From Microbacterium pseudoresistens (GTDB lineage Bacteria; Actinomycetota; Actinomycetes; Actinomycetales; Microbacteriaceae): 64,000 bases of DNA. Location: NCBI RefSeq assembly GCF_013409745.1, contig NZ_JACCBH010000001.1, forward strand, positions 186,001 to 250,000, given 5' to 3'. The position numbers were made by a program, and so were the translations under genes. The notes beneath the pieces were generated by a model. That model had not been told where the DNA came from. It saw only the letters and a program-made list of their open reading frames with translations, and made no database searches. Below, in pieces: positions 53,710 to 64,000 of the stretch (positions are counted from its first letter, which is position 1; each line of letters starts with the position of its first letter).

Positions 53710-54594
53710 TCACTCGAACGAGCCGTAGACCTCGATCGTGTTCGCGGCGAGCTGGGCGCCCAGCTCATCCGCATCCATCCCGAGCTCCGCCGCCATGAAG
53801 CGCACCGTGATCGGCACGAGGTACGGGGCGTTCGGGCGACCCCGCAAGGGCACCGGCGTGAGGAACGGTGCGTCCGTCTCGACGAGGATCCGATCCCGCG
53901 GCGTCACCGCCAACGCGTCGCGCAGGTTCTGCGCGTTCTTGAACGTCACGTTCCCCGCGAACGACAGGTAGTACCCCGCCTCCGCGCACACGCGCGCCAT
54001 CGTGTCGTCGCCCGAGAAGCAGTGGAACACGGTCTTCTCCGGAGCACCCACTCGCGCCAGCGTCGCCAGCACGTCGTCATGCGCATCCCGGTCGTGGATC
54101 TGCATCGCCAAGCCGTGCTTCTTCGCCAATACGATGTGGGCCTCGAACGACTCGAGCTGCACCGCGTGACCCGGCTCGTCGGTGCGGAAGTAGTCCAGCC
54201 CCGTCTCGCCGATCGCCCGCGTCCGCGGATGCGCCGCCAGCTCGTCGATCACGGCGAGCGCCTCATCGAGGCGCCCGGCAGCCGCATAGGTCGGAGCATC
54301 GTTCGGGTGGATCGCCACGGCCGCCAGCACGCGCTGGTCGGACTCTGCCGCGGCCACCGCCCACCGCGACGACTCGACGTCGCCCGAGGACTGCACGACA
54401 CCGGCGATCCCCACGGCCTCGGCACGATCCAGATGCTCGGTGAGGGTCAGCGGATCGTCGCCGTCCACGATCTCGAGGTGGCAGTGGTTGTCGTAGACCG
54501 GCACGGCGAGCGGCTCGGGCGGCACCGGGTAGCGCAGATCCTTGCGACCCTCACCGGATCGCTCTCGGACGTACGTCCCGGGCTCGTCAGTCAT
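53710..54594 (-). CDS. tatD: TatD-family metal-dependent hydrolase
   Basis: This 294-residue TIM-barrel protein is related to TatD DNases, 3' to 5' nucleases of quality control. NHCHLE near residue 36 supplies two metal-binding His, IGETGLDYFR the Glu, QIHDRDAHDD and FHCFSG further His, and VETDAPFL the last Asp. It lies 10 bp after metG on the same strand, a frequent pairing with metG and rsmA. About 30 unassigned residues precede the barrel. Confidence 0.93.
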   Translation of the reverse strand: MTDEPGTYVRERSGEGRKDLRYPVPPEPLAVPVYDNHCHLEIVDGDDPLTLTEHLDRAEAVGIAGVVQSSGDVESSRWAVAAAESDQRVLAAVAIHPNDAPTYAAAGRLDEALAVIDELAAHPRTRAIGETGLDYFRTDEPGHAVQLESFEAHIVLAKKHGLAMQIHDRDAHDDVLATLARVGAPEKTVFHCFSGDDTMARVCAEAGYYLSFAGNVTFKNAQNLRDALAVTPRDRILVETDAPFLTPVPLRGRPNAPYLVPITVRFMAAELGMDADELGAQLAANTIEVYGSFE

Positions 54595-54604
54595 CGTGTG
54601 AACG

Positions 54605-56182
54605 TCACGCCTGCGACTCCACGCGCGGGAAGAGCGGGGCGAGCGTCTGCACGCGCGTGTCCACCGGCAGCTGGCTCCAGCGGCCCGCCTCGCGGATCGG
54701 CTGCGCCGTCAGCGCACCCAGTGCACCCTCGGCGCCCAGCGCATCCCACAGCTTCGCCGTGGCCTGCGGCATCACCGGCGACAGTAGCACGGCGAGAGCC
54801 CGCAGCCCCTCGGCGCACGTGTACAGCACCGTGCCGAGGCGCTCGCGCTGCGCGTCGTCCTTCGCCAGCGACCAGGGCTCGTTCTCGGTGATGTAGCCGT
54901 TCAGCTCGTCGACGATCGTCCAGATCGCCTCGATCGCCTCGTCGATGCGGAACCGTTCGATCGCCGCATCCGCCTCGGCCGCCGCATCCGCGACGACCTT
55001 CTGCACGTGAAGATCCTGCTCGGAGTACTCCCCCGCTGCAGGAACGACGCCGTCGAAGTAACGCTCGACCATCGCGATCGTGCGTGAGGCGAGGTTGCCG
55101 AAGCCGTTCGCGAGCTCGGCCTGGTAGCGCGCCGAGAGGTCCTCCCAGGAGAACGAGCCGTCCTGCCCGAAGGCGATGGCGGAGAGGAAGTAGAAACGGT
55201 ACGCATCGGATCCGAAGACGTCGGTGATCTCGGTCGGAGCGATGCCCGTGAGCTTCGACTTCGACATCTTCTCGCCGCCGACGAGCAGCCAGCCGTGCGC
55301 GAAAACGCCCTTGGGCACCTCGACGCCGGCGGCCATCAGCAGCGCCGGCCAGATCACGGCGTGGAAGCGCAGGATGTCCTTGCCGACCACATGGTACGCG
55401 GGCCAGCGGCGCGCGAACTGCTCTTCATCGGAGCCGTACCCGACCGCGGTGGCGTAGTTGAGCAGCGCGTCGACCCACACGTAGATGACGTGCGACTCGT
55501 CCCAGGGCAGCGGAATGCCCCAGTCGAACGTCGAGCGCGAGATCGAGAGGTCCTTCAAGCCCTGCGACACGAAAGAGACGACCTCGTTGCGCGCCGAGTG
55601 CGGGCGCACGAAGTCGGGCTCGTTCTTGTAGAGCTCGAGCAGGCGATCCTGGAACTCGCTGAGCTTGAAGAAGTAGTTCTTCTCCTGCAGAAGCTCCAGG
55701 GGCTTGGAGTGGATGGCGCAGACCTTCAGCCCCTCGAAGGGCCCGGTGCCGTCGACGATCTCGGACTCGGGCTTAAACTCCTCGCAGCCCACGCAGTACA
55801 GCGCCTCATACTCGCCCGCGTAGATGTAGCCCGCGTCGTACAGCCGCTGGAAGAACACCTGCACGTTGCGCTCGTGCCGCTCCTGCGTGGTGCGGATGAA
55901 GTCGTCGTTGGCGACGTCGAGCGTCTCCAGCAGCGGGAACCAGCTCTCGGAAACGAGCTTGTCGACCCACTCCTGCGGAGTGACGTTGTTCGCCGCGGCG
56001 GCGCGAAGCATCTTCTGGCCGTGCTCATCGGTTCCCGTCAGCATCCAGGTGTCGTCGCCCGACTGCCGGTGCCAGCGGGCGAGCGTGTCGACCGCCACCG
56101 ACGTGTACCCGTGGCCGATGTGCGGCACATCGGAGGGGTAGTAGATGGGCGTGGTGATGTAGAACGATTCGCCTGCGGGCAT
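54605..56182 (-). CDS. metG: Methionyl-tRNA synthetase
   Basis: This 525-residue class I synthetase charges tRNA-Met. The HIGH motif is in VPHIGHGYTS near residue 22 and KMSKS in GGEKMSKSKLTG near 310. Zinc-site cysteines are present in YCVGCEEF and nearby. Family residues TGTDEHGQKM and WVDALLNY are seen. The protein ends after the anticodon-binding domain and lacks the C-terminal tRNA-binding domain of longer forms, normal for this lineage. It leads a metG-tatD unit. Confidence 0.96.
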   Translation of the reverse strand: MPAGESFYITTPIYYPSDVPHIGHGYTSVAVDTLARWHRQSGDDTWMLTGTDEHGQKMLRAAAANNVTPQEWVDKLVSESWFPLLETLDVANDDFIRTTQERHERNVQVFFQRLYDAGYIYAGEYEALYCVGCEEFKPESEIVDGTGPFEGLKVCAIHSKPLELLQEKNYFFKLSEFQDRLLELYKNEPDFVRPHSARNEVVSFVSQGLKDLSISRSTFDWGIPLPWDESHVIYVWVDALLNYATAVGYGSDEEQFARRWPAYHVVGKDILRFHAVIWPALLMAAGVEVPKGVFAHGWLLVGGEKMSKSKLTGIAPTEITDVFGSDAYRFYFLSAIAFGQDGSFSWEDLSARYQAELANGFGNLASRTIAMVERYFDGVVPAAGEYSEQDLHVQKVVADAAAEADAAIERFRIDEAIEAIWTIVDELNGYITENEPWSLAKDDAQRERLGTVLYTCAEGLRALAVLLSPVMPQATAKLWDALGAEGALGALTAQPIREAGRWSQLPVDTRVQTLAPLFPRVESQA

Positions 56183-56257
56183 GGCTACGATTCTAGGCCG
56201 ACGCGCGTTCGCCGCCGCGCCGCGTGACGACGGGCCGCACCGACGATCACTCGACGG

Positions 56258-56920
56258 TCAACCAGCGAACAGGCGGTACTCGGTGGGGTTGTCCGGCAGG
56301 TACCAGTTCCACCCCGACTCGATGAAGACGACCACGGCGTTGATCGCGATCGTGAACAGCAGCAGCCCGATCACGATCCATACCACCGTGCGCAGCACCG
56401 TGCCCTGCGGGGCCAACGGAACGACCCAGCGCCCGAGTGCCAGCACGACGCCGCAGAAGACGAGCACCACGACGAAGGTCACCAGCGCCCAGGTGTACAG
56501 GTGCATGCCCAGCACCGCGGTGCCGTAGCCGGGGTCTCCCGGGGCGATGTGCAGCAGCACCTGGCGCGACGACATCGCCATGCCCAGCACCGCGCCGAGG
56601 ATCGCGATCCCCGACCCGGTGGCCAGGGTGGCGAGCGTGCTCTGCCCGCGCAGCGCCCGCACCACGATGTAGAGCGGGCCGAGGGTGACGATCATCATCG
56701 CCATCCGCTGCGCGATGCACAGCGGGCAGGGGAACTCCCCCTGCGCGAACTGGTAATAGAACATCGCCGTGCTGAGGATGCCGACGTAGGCGAGGATGAA
56801 CGCCGTGTGCGCCCAGAACGACAACAGTCCGAGCAGACGCGGCGTGGCGACGGGTTCGGAGTCGAACGAGTCGGCGGACACGGGGGAGACGACCTCGGGC
56901 GTCTCGGCTGCGGCGCTCAC
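56258..56920 (-). CDS. DsbB-like disulfide bond formation protein
   Basis: This 220-residue inner-membrane protein reoxidises a DsbA-like partner through quinone. It has an N-terminal cytoplasmic tail of about 30 residues and four or five helices. The first loop has CPLC (about residue 72) in FPCPLCIAQRM, as in DsbB. I see no second cysteine pair in the second outer loop, so it may work with a partner. The GTG at 56920 overlaps the stop of the 52-residue gene (GTGA). MetG lies 75 bp further on. Confidence 0.85.
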   Translation of the reverse strand: MSAAAETPEVVSPVSADSFDSEPVATPRLLGLLSFWAHTAFILAYVGILSTAMFYYQFAQGEFPCPLCIAQRMAMMIVTLGPLYIVVRALRGQSTLATLATGSGIAILGAVLGMAMSSRQVLLHIAPGDPGYGTAVLGMHLYTWALVTFVVVLVFCGVVLALGRWVVPLAPQGTVLRTVVWIVIGLLLFTIAINAVVVFIESGWNWYLPDNPTEYRLFAG

Positions 56921-57075
56921 AGGCTCACCCCCAGCGTGTCGGTCGCGTGGTGCAGGAACAGCGCCAGCGCGAACCCGAAGGCGACCGCGACGCTGAGCAG
57001 AACCACCCAGGTTCTCCGCGCACGGATCGCGGTGACCGCGGCCACCATGATGAGCAAGAACACGATCGCATCCAC
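56917..57075 (-). CDS. Small membrane protein, DUF5993-like, partner of DsbB
   Basis: This 52-residue frame starts VDAIVFLLIMVAAVTAIRA, continues RRTWVVLLSVAVAFGFALALF and ends LHHATDTLGVSL: two membrane helices with a basic turn. GGGGAG lies 5 bases before the GTG at 57075. The stop overlaps the dsbB-like start by 4 bases. The pattern matches DUF5993 proteins, which typically sit next to DsbB genes. Function is not known; assistance to DsbB is inferred. Confidence 0.8.
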   Translation of the reverse strand: MDAIVFLLIMVAAVTAIRARRTWVVLLSVAVAFGFALALFLHHATDTLGVSL

Positions 57076-57167
57076 AACGACTCCCCTTCGTCCCCCTGTT
57101 GATCACACTGTGCCCGACCGCACGCCTCCCGGCAAGAAGATCCGCGGCGAGTCAGCGGGGTCGAGAG

Positions 57168-57989
57168 TCAACGCGATCGTGCGGCGAGCGCCTGCTGGTA
57201 CAGGTCGCGCGAGCGCAACCCCGTGGCGGCGGCCACCTCCGCGCACGCGTCTTTCAAGCGCATCCCGTCGGCCACGAGCCCCTGCACCTGGGTGAGCGCG
57301 TCGTCCGGGGAGACGTCGACGGCGGATGCCCCCTCGACGACGATCACGATCTCGCCCTTCACGCCTTCACCGGCCCAGGCGGCGAGCTCGGCGGCCGTAC
57401 CGCGACGCACCTCTTCGTAGAGCTTGGTCAGCTCGCGGCACACGGCGATCCGCCGTTCGGCGCCGAAGGCCGCCCCCATGTCGGCGAGCGCCGCGGCCAG
57501 CCGTGCGGGCGATTCGAAGAACACCATCGTGCGCGGTTCGGCCACGAGGCGTTCCAGCGCTGAACGCCTCTCCCCCGGCTTGCGCGGCAGGAACCCTTCG
57601 AAGGCGAAGCGGTCGGTGGGCATTCCCGAGATGGCGAGCGCCATGAGCACGGCGCTCGGCCCCGGAATCGCCGTCACGGTGACCCCGGCATCCACGGCCG
57701 CGGCGACCAGCCCGTATCCGGGATCGCTCACGGCCGGCATCCCCGCGTCGCTCACGACCACGATGTCGTCGTCTGCGGCGAGCGCGACCAGTTCGGCGGC
57801 CTTCGTCTTCTCGTTGTGGTCGTGCAAGGCGATCAGCCGCGGACGGTTGTCGATCCCCAGCGCACGCAGCAGCTTCTGCGTGGTGCGGGTGTCTTCCGCG
57901 GCGACGACGCTCGCGTTCTCGAGCACCTCGATCAGCCGGGCGGACGCATCGCCGAGGTTGCCGATCGGAGTCGCCGCCAGGATGATCAC
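57168..57989 (-). CDS. rsmI: 16S rRNA (cytidine-1402 2'-O)-methyltransferase
   Basis: This 273-residue SAM-dependent enzyme methylates the 2'-OH of C1402 in the 16S rRNA P site. It shows the tetrapyrrole-methylase-like pattern: ATPIGNLGDAS near residue 6, AEDTRTTQKLL, SDAGMPAVSDPG and PGPSAVLMALAISG, then FEGFLPRKPGER. The GTG at 57989 starts directly at the first strand and lies 7 bases after TATGCT, suggesting leaderless mRNA. It is divergent from pmt with 22 bp between start codons, as in mycobacteria. Confidence 0.94.
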   Translation of the reverse strand: MIILAATPIGNLGDASARLIEVLENASVVAAEDTRTTQKLLRALGIDNRPRLIALHDHNEKTKAAELVALAADDDIVVVSDAGMPAVSDPGYGLVAAAVDAGVTVTAIPGPSAVLMALAISGMPTDRFAFEGFLPRKPGERRSALERLVAEPRTMVFFESPARLAAALADMGAAFGAERRIAVCRELTKLYEEVRRGTAAELAAWAGEGVKGEIVIVVEGASAVDVSPDDALTQVQGLVADGMRLKDACAEVAAATGLRSRDLYQQALAARSR

Positions 57990-58011
57990 CCGCCCAGCAT
58001 AGGCTGGAGCG
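57990..58011. promoter_or_regulatory. Compact divergent promoter between rsmI and pmt
   Basis: Only 22 bases separate the two start codons. TAGGCT (58000-58005) lies 6 bases before the pmt GTG, and TATGCT (58001-57996 on the minus strand) lies 6 bases before the rsmI GTG. The two -10-like boxes overlap, so both mRNAs would be leaderless and mutually exclusive in initiation. Confidence 0.5.
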
Positions 58012-59565
58012 GTGACCGCCCCGCTGCTTCCGCCCGTCGCCGAGCGGCCCACGTCGTGGGAGCGCACGCGCGACGCGTGGATCCTCGATCCGCGTCGGCG
58101 CCGCCTGCTGTCTTGGCTCGCACCGACCCTGCTCACGGTGTTCGCGGGACTGCTGCGACTGATCGGCCTCGGGCATCCGCACACCCTCGCCTTCGACGAG
58201 ACGTACTACGTCAAAGACGCCTGGTCGCTGTGGGTGCAGGGCTATGAGGGCACGTGGGGAGACGGGGCGAACGAGCTCTTCGCCGCGGGCGACACGAGCG
58301 CGCTGGAAACCGACACGAGCTTCGTCGTGCACCCGCCGCTGGGCAAGTGGCTCATCGCGCTGGGCATGGCGTTGACCGGGCAGGGTTCCAGCGCGGGATG
58401 GCGTCTGGCGACAGCCGTGCTCGGCACTCTCACCGTGCTGCTCGTGTACCTCGTGGCCAAGGAGCTGACCCGTTCGTACACCGCCGCGATCCTCGCGGGC
58501 CTCTTCGTCGCCGTCGACGGGCTGGCGATCGTGCTCAGCCGCATCGCGCTGCTCGACGGCATCCTCACCTTCTTCATCATGCTCGGCGTGCTGTTCGTGC
58601 TGTTCGATCGACGCCGCACCATGCCCGTGCTGGAGGCGGTCGCCACCGTTTCGGACGGCCCACGGATGTGGGGGCGCGTGCTGTGGCGGCGGCCGTGGAT
58701 CCTCGCCGCCGGCGCCGCCTTCGGCGCGGCAACGGCCGTGAAGTGGTCGGGACTCTACGCGCTCGCGGTGTTCGGGCTGTACCTCGTCATCACGGATGCG
58801 CTCGCGCGTCGCCGCGCAGGAATCGTGCTGTGGCCGACGGATGCCGCCTTCCGCCAGGGACCGGTGACGTTCCTCATCTACATGCTCCCCGCCCTCGCGG
58901 TGTACCTCGCGTCGTGGACGGGGTGGTTCGTCACGCGCGGCGGCTACGACCGCTCGAGCGATCCCAATCCGCTCGTGGCGCTGTGGAACTACCACGAGGC
59001 GATCATGGCCTTCCACGTCGGGCTGACCTCGGGGCATCCGTATGCGAGCCCGGCCTGGCAGTGGCCGCTGCTGCTGCGCCCGACGGCCGTGTGGGTGGGC
59101 GGCAAGGACGAGACGTGCCTCGGATCGGACCACTGCATCGCCGCGATCTCGAGCATCCCCAACCCGCTGATCTGGTACCTGGGCGTCGCCGCCGCACTGT
59201 ACCTGCTGTTCCGCTTCGTGCGCGGTCTCGGCGATGGCCGCTACATGCCGTGGTCGTACGCGATCCCGCTCGTGGGGCTGGCGGCGACGTTCCTGCCGTG
59301 GATGCTCGTGCCCCAGCGCACGATCTTCCAGTTCTACACGGTGACGATGGTGCCCTTCCTCATTCTGGCGCTCGTGCTGGCGCTGCGCGATATCGCCGGG
59401 CCCCGCGATGCCCCGCGCGATCGGCGACTGGCAGGGCAGCGCACGGTGCTCATCGTCGTGGTGCTCATCATGCTCGTCTCGGCCTTCTTCTCCCCGGTGT
59501 GGGTGGGCCTCACGGTGCCGTACGACTTCTGGCTGTCGCACATCTGGCTGCCCGGCTGGGTGTGA
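58012..59565 (+). CDS. pmt: Dolichyl-phosphate-mannose-type protein mannosyltransferase
   Basis: This 517-residue inner-membrane GT39 enzyme transfers mannose from polyprenyl-phosphate to Ser or Thr of secreted proteins (actinobacterial Pmt). The catalytic acidic pair DE is in FDETYYVKDAW near residue 62 in the first outer loop. About eleven helices follow, and TAVKWSGLYAL near residue 243 is a typical Pmt segment. Start is GTG 58012. Position beside rsmI matches Rv1002c and its neighbour in M. tuberculosis. Lipoproteins and the wall protein in this window are possible substrates. Confidence 0.92.
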   Translation: MTAPLLPPVAERPTSWERTRDAWILDPRRRRLLSWLAPTLLTVFAGLLRLIGLGHPHTLAFDETYYVKDAWSLWVQGYEGTWGDGANELFAAGDTSALETDTSFVVHPPLGKWLIALGMALTGQGSSAGWRLATAVLGTLTVLLVYLVAKELTRSYTAAILAGLFVAVDGLAIVLSRIALLDGILTFFIMLGVLFVLFDRRRTMPVLEAVATVSDGPRMWGRVLWRRPWILAAGAAFGAATAVKWSGLYALAVFGLYLVITDALARRRAGIVLWPTDAAFRQGPVTFLIYMLPALAVYLASWTGWFVTRGGYDRSSDPNPLVALWNYHEAIMAFHVGLTSGHPYASPAWQWPLLLRPTAVWVGGKDETCLGSDHCIAAISSIPNPLIWYLGVAAALYLLFRFVRGLGDGRYMPWSYAIPLVGLAATFLPWMLVPQRTIFQFYTVTMVPFLILALVLALRDIAGPRDAPRDRRLAGQRTVLIVVVLIMLVSAFFSPVWVGLTVPYDFWLSHIWLPGWV

Positions 59566-59585
59566 GAATGCGCCGAGTGTGAAGC

Positions 59586-61388
<1,803 letters not shown>

Positions 61389-61393
61389 GCTGG

Positions 61394-62543
<1,150 letters not shown>

Positions 62544-62547
<4 letters not shown>

Positions 62548-63245
62548 GGCACGGACCGCTCGCCCGCACCCGTCGTGGCCCGGAATCGGCGCCTCGTCCG
62601 TGCGATCCACCACGCACTGACGCCCCCGGCGAGCAGGAACCCGCCGCCGCCGGCGAGCGCGTACACGAGGAAGTGCGCCGGCGCACCGGCGAAGGGCGCC
62701 GCGCAGCCGACGACGATCGCCCACACACCGAGCCAGAGCATCGGCAGTGCGTGCCAGAGCGCCCCGGCCATGAGGTACATGATCCCGGCGAAGAAGACGA
62801 ACGCGCTGGGGAAGAAGATGGTGAGCAGATCGGGGTCCATGCCGTTGTGCACGAGTCCGAGCCCGAGCACGTAGACCGCGATCGTGCCTATCCACCAGCC
62901 CTGACCGTAGACGATGCCTGCGAACGCGGCCTCCTTGCCTCCGCGCACACCACGCCCGGCGCGGGTCGCCAGCGTGGTGGAGAGGATGCCTGCGGCGACG
63001 AAGAGCACCACGAGAACGGGCGCGGCGACCGCCATCGGCAGGGCGAATGCGGGCGCGAGGCCCTCGACGAGCCAGAGCGCCGCGAAGCCGAGCAGCCACG
63101 CCAGCCCCCACGCGACGAGGACGAGCGGCACGAACCCGCCCGTGCGCGCGGCGACATCGCGCTGCTGATCCGCGGCGAGCGCGAGCGCCCGTGCGGGATC
63201 GAATGCGTCGTGCGCATCCGTTCCGGAACCCTCCGGTGCCGTCAT
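62544..63245 (-). CDS. Integral membrane protein of unknown function
   Basis: This 233-residue protein has an N-terminal soluble part of about 35 residues and five to six membrane helices (about residues 38-60, 68-90, 112-135, 140-160, 168-185 and 190-212), ending in a basic tail. No enzyme motif is visible. It overlaps the winged-helix gene and starts 1 base after the CPBP gene stop, so the three are one operon. I infer it is controlled by the regulator. Confidence 0.8.
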
Positions 63246-63246
63246 G

Positions 63247-64000
63247 TCATGCTCCTTCCGTGAAGACGAAGAACGGGATCATCAAGGCGGGCAGAGACAT
63301 CACCAGGTCCACGAGGAAGTGGGCGACGATGATCGGTATGAGGCGCCCGTGCAGACGGTAGATGATTCCGGAGACCACGCCCCAGACGAAGAAGGCCGCG
63401 ACGAAGACGGACACGGCATCCGGGGTCGGCGCGTACCAGATGTGCTGGAGCGCGAACAGTGACGAAGGGATGACGATCGCCGCCCAGACCGGCACGCGTT
63501 CGGCGAGGCCGCGCTGTGAGATCCCCCGGTACACGAGCTCCTCGGCGGGGGCGTTCAGCGGGGCGAACGTGAGGACGGCGACGACGGCGATCACCGTCCA
63601 CGCCAGCGGCGGCAGCTGAGGCACCGCGGCCGGATCGAAGAAGATCGTTTCCATCGCTGCGAACATGTCCGCGCCGTGCTGGAGCCAGACGACCAACATG
63701 ATCGTCGCCGTGAACGGGAGGTAGAGCACGACGAGCCAGACAAGCCCCCAGAGCACGTCGACCCCCAGACGGCGCGCCGAGAAGTCCATGAGGTCGCGCA
63801 GCCGACGCCCCGTGCCGCGCAGGCGGCGGGCGATGAGCGCCAGGCACAGGATGTTCACCGGCAGCATGGCCGCGCATGCGAGCAGCGACGGCGGCGGGAA
63901 CGGCACCGCGCCATCGACGGTGCGGGTGAGCAGCCAGGCGCTCGTGCAAGTGAGGCCGACGAGCACGACGCGCAGCACCGGGAGCCCGATCGTCCAGGTC
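63247..64000 (-). CDS. CPBP-family intramembrane metalloprotease, 5' end outside window
   Basis: This inner-membrane protein has about eight helices and the CPBP (Abi/CAAX-protease-like) motifs: EExxxR as AEELVYRG, a second-motif His in FALQHIW, and a third in VAHFLVDL. Such proteins cleave membrane substrates or confer bacteriocin immunity. The frame stays open to the window end with a hydrophobic run before the GTG at 63978, so the true start probably lies outside. It is the first visible gene of the three-gene unit. Confidence 0.85.
   Translation of the reverse strand, partial: TWTIGLPVLRVVLVGLTCTSAWLLTRTVDGAVPFPPPSLLACAAMLPVNILCLALIARRLRGTGRRLRDLMDFSARRLGVDVLWGLVWLVVLYLPFTATIMLVVWLQHGADMFAAMETIFFDPAAVPQLPPLAWTVIAVVAVLTFAPLNAPAEELVYRGISQRGLAERVPVWAAIVIPSSLFALQHIWYAPTPDAVSVFVAAFFVWGVVSGIIYRLHGRLIPIIVAHFLVDLVMSLPALMIPFFVFTEGA

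Overview
The window is about 64 kb of high-GC, gene-dense DNA from an actinobacterium, most likely Microbacteriaceae (Microbacterium or a close relative). The grounds are the GC content, frequent GTG starts, many 4-base start/stop overlaps, probable leaderless genes, a SigK/anti-SigK/DipZ/fasciclin locus, an actinobacterial Pmt next to rsmI, a 13E12-type HNH protein, and a palindromic repeat resembling those of this family. It looks chromosomal. I see no phage, insertion sequence, CRISPR array or rRNA. One tRNA (Gln, UUG) is present.

Layout. 1-9541: a carbohydrate or sugar-acid catabolic cluster. It holds a CUT1-type ABC binding protein and permease (permease cut by the window edge), two SDRs, a FadR/FCD regulator, a zinc alcohol dehydrogenase, a TIM-barrel isomerase, an Ldh2-type reductase, a D-2-hydroxyacid dehydrogenase and a hexulose-6-phosphate-synthase-like protein. 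Its substrate is not evident. 9570-15430: a hypothetical protein, a lipoprotein, a large LuxR-type (LAL) regulator and a wall-anchored lamin-tail-domain protein. 15630-19510: 6-phosphogluconate dehydrogenase and a two-component system. 19568-25861: a CopB-like copper ATPase behind a CsoR-type operator, then tRNA-Gln, glmU and prs, a MarR regulator and an RluA-type pseudouridine synthase. 25862-28566: metQ-metN-metI. 28670-34973: an L,D-transpeptidase, small membrane proteins, an arsenic-type cluster (arsR, flavoprotein, arsC) and an ABC-F ATPase.

35068-40290: a XylFGH-like sugar importer and its LacI regulator, with two nearly identical operators. 40356-42899: a small conserved protein, ispE and an aldo-keto reductase. 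43010-46928: a SigK regulon (dipZ-sigK-rskA divergent from a fasciclin lipoprotein) with two matching SigK-like promoters. 47015-53699: rsmA (ksgA), an MFS exporter, a MerR regulator fused to a DNA-polymerase-III-beta-clamp-like domain with a second MFS exporter, a GNAT acetyltransferase and an HNH protein. 53710-64000: tatD, metG, dsbB with a 52-residue partner, rsmI, pmt, a YyaL-like protein, an aldo-keto reductase, a small winged-helix regulator, a membrane protein and a CPBP protease cut by the window end.

Most operons are tightly packed and several regulators sit beside clear cis-sites: CsoR box, LacI operators, ArsR tandem site, MerR 19-bp-spacer promoter and SigK promoters. All functional names come from reading motifs and context; no database search was possible.
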